Shown here one piece after another: positions 21,097 through 29,441 of a DNA stretch of 33,419 nucleotides. Made by a program: the position numbers and the translations under genes. The stretch lies in the IMG/VR virus record IMGVR_UViG_3300019764_000013, positions 1 through 33,419 of that record. One strand, written 5' to 3'. The stretch comes from a virus. The notes under the pieces were generated by a model. That model had not been told where the DNA came from and did no database searches. It saw nothing but the letters and a program-made list of their open reading frames with translations. Positions within the stretch are counted from its first letter, which is position 1. Each line of letters starts with the position of its first letter.

Positions 21097-21456
21097 CTAA
21101 AAATTATTTGTTTCATCGTCTTCGATTGCGATTTCGACATGATTTTTTTCACGTTTATTCAACCAATCCGCCCAATATTTTCCGAATTTTGTCAATTTTC
21201 CGGACCTCTTATTTTTTCCAAATACGCTTGAAATCGTTTCGTCAGGGTTTCCAAACAAATCAATCGAAGTATTTTTCAACATCAATTTATTAAAATAAAA
21301 TTGAACGTAAACGTTTGACGTTTGATCCTTTGAGATTGCTAAATCTTTAAAAACTTTTTGACGAACTATTTTCGGTTGAAATAAAATAGTAATTAAACCG
21401 AAAACATTAAAAATCGGCGTTATAATTTGCGCGATTATATATAATAATAAACCCAT
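21097..21456 (-). CDS. Bacteroidota phage membrane protein
   Basis: A 119-residue protein with a hydrophobic N-terminal segment (residues 3-27) followed by a soluble domain containing YFNKLMLKNTSIDLFGNPDE, then a segment with VFGKNKRSGKLTKFGKYW. This pattern occurs in small proteins next to head genes in other Bacteroidota phages, but I know no function for it. The C-terminus is acidic. It could assist virion assembly at the membrane or act during entry. Confidence 0.55.
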   Translation of the reverse strand: MGLLLYIIAQIITPIFNVFGLITILFQPKIVRQKVFKDLAISKDQTSNVYVQFYFNKLMLKNTSIDLFGNPDETISSVFGKNKRSGKLTKFGKYWADWLNKREKNHVEIAIEDDETNNF

Positions 21457-21469
21457 AATAAAAAAAAAA

Positions 21470-22474
21470 TTATATATTATTTTTCTTTAAAAATCCATTT
21501 GCTTCACCCGTCACAATTGTATTAGTATCTGAAACCGATTCGATTGTGACTTTCAAATCAATCATTTGTTCAACAACAAATAAAGGCGGACCGAGGTATT
21601 TATAATCTTGTGAATCTGTTATTTCTGTATTTCTTACGGCATTAAAAACGTTAGATAAAACCGGCTTTGCTCTAACTGTTATATTTGCCGAACCTGCCGA
21701 ACCATTTGCGCGGGCCATTCTTATCGTGAAACTAGGAATCAATAATGTGTAACCATTTGGGACCGTAGTGACAAAAACTTGCGTTTGATTTAATCCAGGG
21801 CCAACAGTCGCGAAAACTTTCGAATTGTCTGTTTTATATCTCAATTCTAATTTACCGACGTTTCCGTTTTCACTTCCGGCCGTTACAACAACAATTCGAT
21901 TCGCTCGACTATATATCGCCGCCCCAAGCGAAACGGGTGTCGTTCCATCAAGAAAAACCGGAACATCGTCCATTTTGTTAAAATTAGAATCTAATAAACC
22001 CGTGACCAACACCATACGCGCACCGGTTCCGGCTGCGGTGTCGTTGTTGCTATCTGACACGATTTCCAATTCGTCAAAAGTGTCAGGAAACCCGGTATAT
22101 ATCCCGCCTTTTTCCCATATATCTTGCGGCGTTGTCCCCGTGTCAATGTCCGGATTTCTACCAAATTTATAAAAAGGCTCATAACCATCAATATTTCCCA
22201 ATGACGCTTCCGTGTTGTATTCCTGAAGTGCAATCAATGGCCCGGTATTCGCCAAATAAAAGGATTTAAAACTTTCTTTTGTGTATAATATCCCCGATTG
22301 GTTTAAAACTTCATTAGATTTAATCGTTTGCGTTCCAATTTTTGGACTTGTGATTGTATATTCTAAGTCTTCGGCGTCTGTTGGTTCAACCTTTACGATT
22401 GCGCGGTGTTCTGTTGTTATTCCGCCATCCTTAACAAAAAAGAAATAATTTAATTTTGTGAAAATTTGAATCAT
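21470..22474 (-). CDS. Structural protein with GTGAR motif
   Basis: A 334-residue beta-rich virion protein. The region at about 131-165, with DIWEKGGIYTGFPDTFDELEI then DTAAGTGARMVLVTGLL, matches a pattern found in structural proteins of several unrelated phages (a W-G-G-x-Y-x-F-P turn followed by a TAAGTGA loop). These are usually decoration or fibre-like proteins on the capsid or tail. Further repeats of short strands fill the C-terminal half. The start is the ATG at 22474; a TTG nine bases earlier is less likely. It lies downstream of a perfect terminator at 22491-22524, so it may have its own promoter. Confidence 0.65.
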   Translation of the reverse strand: MIQIFTKLNYFFFVKDGGITTEHRAIVKVEPTDAEDLEYTITSPKIGTQTIKSNEVLNQSGILYTKESFKSFYLANTGPLIALQEYNTEASLGNIDGYEPFYKFGRNPDIDTGTTPQDIWEKGGIYTGFPDTFDELEIVSDSNNDTAAGTGARMVLVTGLLDSNFNKMDDVPVFLDGTTPVSLGAAIYSRANRIVVVTAGSENGNVGKLELRYKTDNSKVFATVGPGLNQTQVFVTTVPNGYTLLIPSFTIRMARANGSAGSANITVRAKPVLSNVFNAVRNTEITDSQDYKYLGPPLFVVEQMIDLKVTIESVSDTNTIVTGEANGFLKKNNI

Positions 22475-22490
22475 GTTTTTCAATATATAA

Positions 22491-22524
22491 AAAAAAACCG
22501 ATATTTAAAAAAATATCGGTTTTT
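22491..22524. terminator. Perfect 9-bp bidirectional terminator
   Basis: CCGATATTT (22498-22506) pairs with AAATATCGG (22511-22519) over a four-base loop, flanked by A7 and T5 runs. It works on either strand and would stop leftward transcription after the small gene at 22552-22893. Confidence 0.85.
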
Positions 22525-22551
22525 CAATTTTTGTAATTACCGAAACCGGTT

Positions 22552-22893
22552 TTATTTTTTTTCTTCGTATGCTGCAATTGCTAATTTTGCAACCTCTGAC
22601 GCTTCTTCAGCTGCTTTGATTGCCGCTTCTTTGTCGTCACCTTCAGCCGCTTCAGCTTCCAACGCTTTATCGTTTGCGTCTTTTTGCGCTTCTTCAGCTG
22701 CCAACCTTAATTTTTTAACGGCTGCCGTTTCTTTTTTTTCTTTGATTTCTTCTAAAATCTTTAATCTTGCTAATTCCTTAGCGTTTCCCGTTGGGAAATC
22801 TTTTTCGGAAACTTCGTCCCCAATTTTAAAAGTTCGTCCGCCGAATCCGCCGACATTTCCTTTTTTTACTTTGTACTTTTTTATATTGGCCAT
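22552..22893 (-). CDS. Alanine-rich head-associated protein
   Basis: A 113-residue protein. The N-terminal 50 residues form a small basic beta domain (KYKVKKGNVGGFGGRTFKIG, then DEVSEKDFP). The rest is an alanine/glutamate/lysine-rich helix of about 60 residues. It follows the capsid gene in the position held by lambda gpFI, whose sequence is also alanine- and charge-rich and which assists packaging. The match is by position and composition only. It lies between two strong terminators, so its expression is separated from that of the capsid. Confidence 0.5.
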   Translation of the reverse strand: MANIKKYKVKKGNVGGFGGRTFKIGDEVSEKDFPTGNAKELARLKILEEIKEKKETAAVKKLRLAAEEAQKDANDKALEAEAAEGDDKEAAIKAAEEASEVAKLAIAAYEEKK

Positions 22894-22906
22894 TTTAAAA
22901 AATGTT

Positions 22907-22936
22907 AAAAAACACCCGGTTTTTTACCGGGTGTTT
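22907..22936 (-). terminator. Strong terminator after the capsid gene
   Basis: AAACACCCGGT (22910-22920) pairs perfectly over 11 bp with ACCGGGTGTTT (22926-22936). On the - strand a T6 run follows. It lies 11 bases after the capsid stop codon and would cap the abundant capsid transcript. Confidence 0.9.
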
Positions 22937-22947
22937 AGATTAATAAT

Positions 22948-24114
22948 TTAATTTAATACTTCAACTGTGTAAATTGTATCGATTGCCGTAGGAATAGGAA
23001 GTGGCGCACTTTTTACGTGGATTGTATGTTCTCCCGCTTTTGCGTCTCTAAAATCTTGAACTAAATACGCGCCTCTTTGTGGGATTGAACCGTCTTCGCC
23101 AATTAATTGTGGTACTGCCGCATAAGCTAAATTGAAATTTGTAATTTCAGGAAGTAAAACAACTTTTTTCGGGTTGATGTATTCCGTTAAGTTACCCGCT
23201 TCGTTTTTATAATATTGTGGGTAAGCCCATAAACGAACTTTATATGAACCGCAAGTCAATGTCCCGTGCATTGTCGCACCTTCGGCGTTTCTTTGTGGCT
23301 CTCTAATCATGTCCAAGCTAAAATCTTTAATATCGCCTCTATCTTGTACGATAGTATTTTCCAATAATGCCGTTAAGGCTTCAGATCCTAAAATCGCGTT
23401 AAATGTTCCGCCATTGAATTTTCCTTCTTTTCTTATAAATTCACAACCTGACTGTAATACTTTATAAGGTGAAACCGTTCCGACTGAAAAATCATTCGCT
23501 ACATTATACGCAACAATTGAAGCCGCTTTTCTTCCGAAGTCAATATCTGTTCCGTTTTTAAGTGTAACGACACCCGTTTCGAAAATTTGTGAACATTGAA
23601 CCTCGATCGCTCTTTCGATTTTCTTTTGTAACTCCATTACATTTTCCCCGGTTTCCTGAACTAATTGCGCGAAAAACGTTGTGTCGTTTGTTCTTGCCAT
23701 TGCGATAACCGTGTCATATAATTTATGATTGTTCGCCGTCAAATATTCATCGTAAAACGGTGGTAAAAACTCTTTTTGTGTTTCCTTTGAAAATGTGTTT
23801 CTATTTCCGTCCGAATATCTATTCACGTCGACCGCGACTTTTTCGTCACCTCTACGAACTGCAATTGATACATATTTCGTGAATGATTCAACCGGAGTGA
23901 AAAACGACTTTAAAAAGCCACTAACTGCGATTTTTTCACGATAAACCGCCACAACTTTCGAAGTGAAAAGGCTTTGCGCCTGAACTGTTGGAATAATAGT
24001 TGACATTGCAACCGATCCCATTGAAGGAACTAAAAGTCCAACGGCTATTCCGCCAATTCCTAAAATTGGAAAAGCGATTGCCGCTAATACGATAAAACTT
24101 AATAATTTTTTCAT
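22948..24114 (-). CDS. Major capsid protein with signal-like N-terminus
   Basis: A 388-residue major capsid protein of the lambda gpE/HK97 fold (capsid protein E family). The body from about residue 48 contains SLFTSKVVAVYREK, KSFFTPVESFTKYVSIAV, and NRYSDGNRNTFSKET followed by KEFLPPFYDEY, typical of this family, and ends with beta-rich P-domain-like segments. Order (protease, decoration, capsid) supports it. Odd feature: the first 47 residues look like a signal peptide or membrane segment (MKK, hydrophobic 4-31, ending TVQAQ). A later in-frame ATG at residue 37 (MSTIIPT) would give a normal start. The precursor segment may instead be a delta-domain removed by the protease. Confidence 0.85.
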   Translation of the reverse strand: MKKLLSFIVLAAIAFPILGIGGIAVGLLVPSMGSVAMSTIIPTVQAQSLFTSKVVAVYREKIAVSGFLKSFFTPVESFTKYVSIAVRRGDEKVAVDVNRYSDGNRNTFSKETQKEFLPPFYDEYLTANNHKLYDTVIAMARTNDTTFFAQLVQETGENVMELQKKIERAIEVQCSQIFETGVVTLKNGTDIDFGRKAASIVAYNVANDFSVGTVSPYKVLQSGCEFIRKEGKFNGGTFNAILGSEALTALLENTIVQDRGDIKDFSLDMIREPQRNAEGATMHGTLTCGSYKVRLWAYPQYYKNEAGNLTEYINPKKVVLLPEITNFNLAYAAVPQLIGEDGSIPQRGAYLVQDFRDAKAGEHTIHVKSAPLPIPTAIDTIYTVEVLN

Positions 24115-24152
24115 TTTATTTTTTCTTTTTTTATTTTGTAAATTTATTTATT

Positions 24153-24587
24153 TTAATTGTCTGCGATTGTGTTTTCAGTCGAAGTGATTAATTTAATCCC
24201 AAGCGTATCGCCTAAAATTCTGTCTTCTAAACTTCTACCGTCTACAAGTGTAGCCATTGTGTCAGATCCATCTAAAACAACTAAATCCTTGTCTACTTTT
24301 CCGGAAACTGCAACCGAAAACGTTGGCGTTTCACCTGATTCGATTGTGTGGTCACCCACTAAAACCCCATAAGGAATTTCCGAACCGTCTGACGCCCCTG
24401 ATTTCAATTCCAAAAGTTTACCCGTCGCGGCAACTTTTCCCATCAATTGGCCATCGGCCAAAACAACTTGCGCACCTGGCGCCGTATATTCTACACTCTC
24501 AAACGAATTTGAACCGATGAAAATATCCTTTCTTTCGTATTGGAATGTTGCTTGATTTTCTGTCTGTGTTGGTGTTGTAACTCCCAT
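24153..24587 (-). CDS. Head decoration protein (lambda gpD-like)
   Basis: A 144-residue small beta protein with the layout of the HDPD family (lambda gpD). It has a flexible N-terminus, then VVLADGQLMGKVAATGKLLEL and IPYGVLVGDHTIESG (turns with D-G-x-x-x-G-K and the P-x-G-V-L-V pattern), and a C-terminal LGDTLGIKLI strand. Trimers bind the three-fold sites of the expanded capsid and stabilise it. It lies between the protease/scaffold gene and the major capsid gene, exactly as in the lambda order. Confidence 0.85.
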   Translation of the reverse strand: MGVTTPTQTENQATFQYERKDIFIGSNSFESVEYTAPGAQVVLADGQLMGKVAATGKLLELKSGASDGSEIPYGVLVGDHTIESGETPTFSVAVSGKVDKDLVVLDGSDTMATLVDGRSLEDRILGDTLGIKLITSTENTIADN

Positions 24588-24602
24588 TATATAAAAAATT
24601 TA

Positions 24603-25526
24603 TTATTTTAAACCTAATTGAATGTCTATTGATGCCGACATCGCTTCGATTGTTTCTTTTTCTTTTGAAACAACTTCGTCCGTTGTAATAGCTTCGGCGC
24701 TTTCAGTTTCAAGGGCGTTCCCTGGATTTTCTTTTTTTGCTTTAATTTCTGCCAATACTTCGGCGCGGATTGCTTCTTTTTCCGCTTTTTTTGCTTCAGC
24801 TTGCGCAACTTCTTCAGCGCGTTCCGCTTTTTCTTTTGCCACACCTTCAGCAACAACGCTCGCGTATGCTTCCGGGTGGTTCTTTTTGAATTCCTCTTTT
24901 GTCATTTTTTCGACTTTTGGTTGTTCTTCTTTTTTGTTTTCCGGTTTTGGCCTATAATTTGCCGCAACTTCGAACTTCTTTGAATCAATTATCGCCGTCA
25001 TTTCCGGCGTTAACTTATTAATTTTTTTTATTAAACCGATTTTTTTCGCTTCTTTTGCCGTCAACTTTACGTCGATACGTGAATCCATCGAAAAAATATC
25101 GTTGATTTTTACGTCTTTTAATTTTTCAAACGCTTCAACGTCAATTTTATTAATAAACGATTTTTTCAAATGGTCGTTTATTGATTTTAAATTGGCTTTT
25201 AATTCGTCCGTGAATCTTTCAGAACTTTCAATCCATTCCGGATATGCGGCACGGTGAACAATGAATTCAGAAACGTCCAACGCTTCAACATTTTCAACCA
25301 TTGCAACGAAGAAAAATCCCGACGAATTCGCGCGGCCGTCAACTTTTAAAACTTTTTCGCCTTCGAACTCGTTAAATTTCGCAACCATTCCGAACGCCGC
25401 TTGCGGGTCCCCGCCGTTGGTGTCCATCCTAACGACTAACGAATCGCCATCAACTGAATTAATTGCGTTGATAAAACTTTCCGCCGTATAACTATAAATA
25501 TCGCTATAAATTAAAACTTCGTTCAT
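24603..25526 (-). CDS. ClpP-like prohead protease with scaffold tail
   Basis: A 307-residue protein. The N-terminal 190 residues form a ClpP/crotonase-fold serine protease (S14/S49-like): DTNGGDPQAAF, the nucleophile serine in GRANSSGF (S68 or S69), and the histidine in EFIVHRAAYP (H91). The C-terminal 110 residues are a charged, alanine/lysine/glutamate-rich helix resembling a scaffold, as in lambda C/Nu3 where protease and scaffold share a reading frame. It shapes the prohead and then cleaves proteins within it. The start is the ATG at 25526 within MNEVLIYSDIYSYTAE; upstream in-frame codons have no domain support. Confidence 0.85.
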   Translation of the reverse strand: MNEVLIYSDIYSYTAESFINAINSVDGDSLVVRMDTNGGDPQAAFGMVAKFNEFEGEKVLKVDGRANSSGFFFVAMVENVEALDVSEFIVHRAAYPEWIESSERFTDELKANLKSINDHLKKSFINKIDVEAFEKLKDVKINDIFSMDSRIDVKLTAKEAKKIGLIKKINKLTPEMTAIIDSKKFEVAANYRPKPENKKEEQPKVEKMTKEEFKKNHPEAYASVVAEGVAKEKAERAEEVAQAEAKKAEKEAIRAEVLAEIKAKKENPGNALETESAEAITTDEVVSKEKETIEAMSASIDIQLGLK

Positions 25527-25592
25527 ATTCAACAAAACTAAATGTTTTACAATTATTATTTTTTTATATGCCGTAAAATTCGGCAAATTAAT

Positions 25593-25600
25593 TATATTTG
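25593..25600 (+). promoter_or_regulatory. Promoter of the reversed RHH-like gene
   Basis: TATATTTG on the + strand, five bases before the ATG at 25606, implying a leaderless mRNA. A short inverted repeat, GCCG/CGGC (25570-25573 and 25581-25584), lies just upstream and could be an operator. Confidence 0.6.
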
Positions 25601-25605
25601 TAATT

Positions 25606-25980
25606 ATGGAAAATTTAAGAATATATCACACCCCCGACGAACTAATTAATAAAATTAAAATTTTAGCACGTGACCGCGGCGAAACCGTGTCCGATTTTCT
25701 TCGGCCGGTAATTCGTGAAATTTCAAATAAAAATGAAGTCGGTCAGATATTCGAAACGGAATTGTCTGAACTTGCGTTGACCGGTATTTCAAAAACTGTC
25801 ATGAATAATTTAAAAATAACCGCTAAAAAAATAAACGTAACAGTTCCGCAACTGTTACGCCTTGAATTGTTTTATTTTATTGAAAATCAATCCGAATTTA
25901 ATAAATCATTATTTGAAGCGCCTTCCGGATTAGTATCGAAGCCGGCGTCTTCAGCTTGCAACAATTCCAATGATGCTTGA
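25606..25980 (+). CDS. Tandem ribbon-helix-helix-like protein
   Basis: A 124-residue protein encoded against the direction of all surrounding virion genes. It contains two similar units: residues about 3-40 (LRIYHTPDELINKIKILARD, then RGETVSDFLRPVIREI) and about 53-93 (LALTGISKTVMNNLKITAKK, then INVTVPQLLRLELFYFI). Each has a short strand, a helix, a turn and a second helix, as in ribbon-helix-helix repressors. A duplicated unit would act as a single-chain dimer. It has its own promoter with no leader. The last 94 bases overlap the 3' end of the portal gene on the other strand. It is probably an autonomously expressed regulator; the target is unknown. Confidence 0.6.
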   Translation: MENLRIYHTPDELINKIKILARDRGETVSDFLRPVIREISNKNEVGQIFETELSELALTGISKTVMNNLKITAKKINVTVPQLLRLELFYFIENQSEFNKSLFEAPSGLVSKPASSACNNSNDA

Positions 25981-27476
25981 TCGATATTTGAAACCGAATC
26001 GCCACCGTTTAAAACTTCCGTTGCTCGTTCCAATGTAGTCAATGGAACGTTTCGGAACTGTGTCCCAAGTTTTTCGCGTTCTGCCTTTGCTTCCTTCAAT
26101 GGGTCAATGTGCGGAAACATCGGTCCGGTGAATCTAACGTTTTGATATGCTTCAATTATTGAATAATTATTTTCTTTGTAAGCCTTCATAAATCCAGGCG
26201 CTACAATTTTATTTTTTTCAACTTCAGTAAATAACCAAAAATTAAAAATCGGTTCATAAAATTCAACTTGAAATTTATTTCGTTCGACGTCGATAGTATG
26301 TTCCCAATCCTTCGTCGCTGCTCTCGAAGCTGAAAAACTGTCGTTGTATATACTCCAAGCCACATTCGGCGGAATTCCAAGCGCCCCGCAAATTATATCG
26401 GAATTCTTTTCGTAAAATTCCTTAAAATGAAGTTCTTGTTGTGAATCAATCGATTTTAATTTCGAACCGATTGGCATATTAACAACCATTTTGTTTGTTG
26501 TTGCTGCGACTGAATTCGTTAAAACTTGCCCGGATTCGTCAACCGCTTCAACTCTTTGGTTTGTATCGTTTCCAAGTGCCGCCGCCATTTGTGCGACCAT
26601 AGGATTTTCACCGTCTGAAGTTGCGTCATGTTCAATTATATAAGGGATTTTCTGACGTTCTTCAGCACCACCGACCGCGGCTTCCTTATATCTGTCGATT
26701 TTCTTCAATGTTTCCAATGAAGTCGAAATCACCGGAACACCTCGCAAATTGTCTTTTCGATATTTAGATCCATAAACTAAAAACGCCATGCGCAAACCGG
26801 TAGTCGCTGACCACGCCTTAATTCTTCTATGTTTTTGACCAATTTTTCCGGGGATATGGTACGCAATATGTTTTCCGGTTTTATCTATTTCGACACCGTG
26901 AACAATTCTATTCCCATTCACTACGTGTTGACCTAAAATTGGGCTTTTAATGTGTGCGCCGTCAATAGTTTCGACTTTCACTTCTTTATTAATATACCTT
27001 AAAACGACTAATTGATCACCGCCAATTTTAGAACCTTTGAAAGTTTCTTTTGCGATTTCGTTCAATGTTTCCATATTATTAAACGACGCCCGTTTCGATT
27101 TCGAAAATAAATTGAAACGTGCTTCAGTTATCGAATTAAATTTTTCGGTGTCTATTTTAACACCTTCACTTTCAAAAATCAATTTCGACGGTTCGCATTG
27201 TAATTTTAAACCCTTGTCAATTATCCAAATCGTAAAACGGTCAAAAACGGTTCGGGCAATTTCATTTTCCAAATACGCTTGCCATGAACGAACACGCAAA
27301 ACAGAATAATCCAATAAATAATCAATCGCCGGACCAATTTCGCCCGCGTTTTTTTCACCGTCAAAACTAACGGTGTACGATCCGGCCAAATGTGTCGCAC
27401 TTGAAACGGGACGTTTCGCCCTAATCTTTGGACTTTCTGTTGTTGATTTAGTAATGTTAAAACCGAATATTTTCAT
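25887..27476 (-). CDS. Portal protein (lambda gpB family)
   Basis: A 529-residue portal of the lambda family. Supporting segments are RVRSWQAYLENEIARTVFDRF (split over residues 61-81), KIGGDQLVVLRY, ETIDGAHIKSP, RGVPVISTSLETLKKIDRYKEA (about 245-266), and IICGALGIPPNVAWSIYNDSFSASRAA (about 361-387). The last is the highly conserved helix and loop of lambda-type portals. Twelve copies form the ring through which DNA enters the head and to which the tail joins. Its C-terminal 31 codons are overlapped by the oppositely oriented RHH-like gene. The W-position gene ends directly at its start codon. Confidence 0.92.
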   Translation of the reverse strand: MKIFGFNITKSTTESPKIRAKRPVSSATHLAGSYTVSFDGEKNAGEIGPAIDYLLDYSVLRVRSWQAYLENEIARTVFDRFTIWIIDKGLKLQCEPSKLIFESEGVKIDTEKFNSITEARFNLFSKSKRASFNNMETLNEIAKETFKGSKIGGDQLVVLRYINKEVKVETIDGAHIKSPILGQHVVNGNRIVHGVEIDKTGKHIAYHIPGKIGQKHRRIKAWSATTGLRMAFLVYGSKYRKDNLRGVPVISTSLETLKKIDRYKEAAVGGAEERQKIPYIIEHDATSDGENPMVAQMAAALGNDTNQRVEAVDESGQVLTNSVAATTNKMVVNMPIGSKLKSIDSQQELHFKEFYEKNSDIICGALGIPPNVAWSIYNDSFSASRAATKDWEHTIDVERNKFQVEFYEPIFNFWLFTEVEKNKIVAPGFMKAYKENNYSIIEAYQNVRFTGPMFPHIDPLKEAKAEREKLGTQFRNVPLTTLERATEVLNGGDSVSNIDQASLELLQAEDAGFDTNPEGASNNDLLNSD

Positions 27477-27782
27477 TTATCTAAAATTTTTATAATTGGT
27501 TAATTTAAAAGTTCGCGGCGTTAATTTATTATTATAAATTTGTCGAATTTTTTCATATTCTTTTATTGCCGCCGTAACTTGCCCCGGTGTTGTATATTCA
27601 ACCTCTTGTTTTGTTTGTCCGGTGTCGATTTTATATTGAATCATGTTCCCGTTTCCAACCGAAACAAGGGCCGTATTTATCAATGATTCGATTATCGCGT
27701 CAATTTGTGCGATTTTTTCTATTATTTGCGAACGTGATCGGCCGCAATTTGTTAATTTGAAATATAAAATTTTATTTGACAT
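27477..27782 (-). CDS. gpW-position head-tail joining protein
   Basis: A 101-residue protein with two helices (KIAQIDAIIESLINTAL and TPGQVTAAIKEYEKIRQIYNN) around a beta hairpin (MIQYKIDTGQTKQEVEYTT). This helix-hairpin-helix layout, its size and its place immediately before the portal fit lambda gpW, which stabilises filled heads and readies them for tail joining. The sequence similarity is weak, so the assignment is mainly by fold pattern and order. Its ATG lies five bases from a perfect -7 element (27795-27788). Confidence 0.6.
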   Translation of the reverse strand: MSNKILYFKLTNCGRSRSQIIEKIAQIDAIIESLINTALVSVGNGNMIQYKIDTGQTKQEVEYTTPGQVTAAIKEYEKIRQIYNNKLTPRTFKLTNYKNFR

Positions 27783-27787
27783 AGTTA

Positions 27788-27795
27788 CAAATATA
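27788..27795 (-). promoter_or_regulatory. Head operon -7 element
   Basis: An exact TATATTTG on the - strand between the baseplate and head blocks, five bases before the ATG at 27782. It would start a leaderless transcript of the head genes. Confidence 0.6.
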
Positions 27796-27805
27796 AGTAT
27801 TTTTT

Positions 27806-28342
27806 TTATAATGTTTTAATTTCTTCAATTTTAGCGCCTGAAATTGAAGCCGTCGAAGGTGTCGCCGGTATCTGTGAAGGGATTGGCGTAGGTGGCACCG
27901 GTGGCCCCGTTGCGGCCGTTGCGTGCATATGTGAATTAAATGCCGAAACTAAATCGTTTAAATCTGATTTTATTTGATTAAATCCGGATTCTAATTCGTT
28001 AAATCTGACAAGGAAATCGGAATTTCCGCCAATTTCTGCCGTCCCGTCATTTTTTAAATGAATAGCAAAAACGACATTTCCGTCCGAATCTGTTGAAAAA
28101 ATTCGTTTTTCCCCAATATCCGCGATTTGGTTTTTATTTATATATCCAATTATGACCGGGTTTCCAATGTCTGAAGTCGGAGAATATACGGCCACCATAT
28201 TTTCAACCGGGTTCGAATCGTCACCGAATGAAGACGCGACCTTCGTTTCCTGGACATCGTCTTTTCCCCATCCTAACGACTTGACCAAACGGCGGCCAAT
28301 ATCGTCGGCCTTTGTTGATATTATTTTTACGAATCTATTCAT
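27806..28342 (-). CDS. Baseplate spike, Mu gp45-like
   Basis: A 178-residue central spike protein of the Mu gp45/P2 gpV type. The N-terminal half is an OB-fold-like domain (MVAVYSPTSDIGNPVIIGY). A beta-helix-like stretch follows (FAIHLKNDGTAEIGG). Near the end, FNSHMHA supplies H138 and H140, the H-x-H motif that binds an iron ion at the tip in this family. The C-terminus is proline-rich then ISGAKIEEIKTL. Three copies form the needle that pierces the outer membrane during contraction. The start overlaps the gp44-like gene by eight bases. Confidence 0.85.
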   Translation of the reverse strand: MNRFVKIISTKADDIGRRLVKSLGWGKDDVQETKVASSFGDDSNPVENMVAVYSPTSDIGNPVIIGYINKNQIADIGEKRIFSTDSDGNVVFAIHLKNDGTAEIGGNSDFLVRFNELESGFNQIKSDLNDLVSAFNSHMHATAATGPPVPPTPIPSQIPATPSTASISGAKIEEIKTL

Positions 28343-29438
28343 TTAAAGCGTGCAAATTAATATTTCTGAATACTGAAATTACTTTTTCATCGTTGTAAAC
28401 TTCAGGTAAAACACAATTTATTGTCGCGACTGTTTTTTCGTTGTCGCCTTCAAAATTAATTGATTCAATAAACCAATTTTTTTTATAATACAAATATAAT
28501 TCCGGCGCATATACTGAAATTAAATTGTTTGGTTTTATTATTTTACCATCGACCACCCAACGATCCGTCACGATTGTTAATTTTACATTTCGAAGTTCAT
28601 CGCCTAACATTCTGCGCGCTGCGGATTTCGTATCGTTGTCAGTTCCTGAAGTTTGCGAAGTAACTTTCGGACGAAGAACCGATCCAATGACATACGGATT
28701 TCGAATTGTATATGAACCCGCGTTTCCGCCATCTATTGACGCGGACTTTTGAACGGTAATATGTGAGTGCATCGCCTGGCCATTGTAATCCATCGAAATA
28801 CGTGTCGCCGGCGCTGCTTCTTTTGTCCCATCAATTTCGAATAGTGGTTTTTGATTCGTGTTCGCCTTCGTGAAATATAATTGACCGGCCGCATTGTGTG
28901 AAATAATAATGTCTTTTTGTGTCGCCATTGTCGACAAATAATCCTTTATTGTTTGAGTAGCTGAAGCCGTTGAATTTTTAAAACTTCCGGACATAGCCGA
29001 TTCGACTGCCGGATCAATATCCATTGTTAAATTATAGTTTCGTTTAAATGGTCTAATTAATTTTTGCGCGATTTGCTTCAGCGACAACCCGTTCGATTGT
29101 AGCGGATAAATTGACGGCGGGATTTGACAATCCTCTAAAACTCCCGGTTTTGAATATCCGCCAAACGTTGCCAAAACTTTTTTGTTTTCTTGTGTGAAAT
29201 TTTGAGATGTTAAAACACCCGTCAAAAACATTTCGCCATTATATTCCAATGTCACTTCGTGAAAATGCGTCACGCAAGCCAACTCCTTAATTTCAACGTC
29301 AAACGGATCCAAATAAAATTTGAAACTAAACGTCGAACCAACTGCATCATGTACCAAATTAAAACGAAACGCGTTGAAATATTCAACTTTTCTGTTTCGA
29401 AACCTATCATATATTTTTAATATTATACCCGAAGCCAT
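28335..29438 (-). CDS. Baseplate hub, Mu gp44-like
   Basis: A 367-residue hub protein related to Mu gp44/late-control D. Features include the start ILKIYDRFRNRKVEYFNAF, the early barrel (FHEVTLEYNGEMFLTGVL), a LysM-like or helical insert at about 118-150 (LSLKQIAQKLIRPF), the repeated beta domains (MDYNGQAMHSHITVQK), and the end GDNEKTVATINCVLP. It forms the trimeric ring that holds the spike encoded by the next gene. Order N-like, P-like, gp45-like is the same as in Mu. A near-match to the -7 element lies just upstream. Confidence 0.85.
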   Translation of the reverse strand: MASGIILKIYDRFRNRKVEYFNAFRFNLVHDAVGSTFSFKFYLDPFDVEIKELACVTHFHEVTLEYNGEMFLTGVLTSQNFTQENKKVLATFGGYSKPGVLEDCQIPPSIYPLQSNGLSLKQIAQKLIRPFKRNYNLTMDIDPAVESAMSGSFKNSTASATQTIKDYLSTMATQKDIIISHNAAGQLYFTKANTNQKPLFEIDGTKEAAPATRISMDYNGQAMHSHITVQKSASIDGGNAGSYTIRNPYVIGSVLRPKVTSQTSGTDNDTKSAARRMLGDELRNVKLTIVTDRWVVDGKIIKPNNLISVYAPELYLYYKKNWFIESINFEGDNEKTVATINCVLPEVYNDEKVISVFRNINLHALNE

Positions 29439-29441
29439 ATT

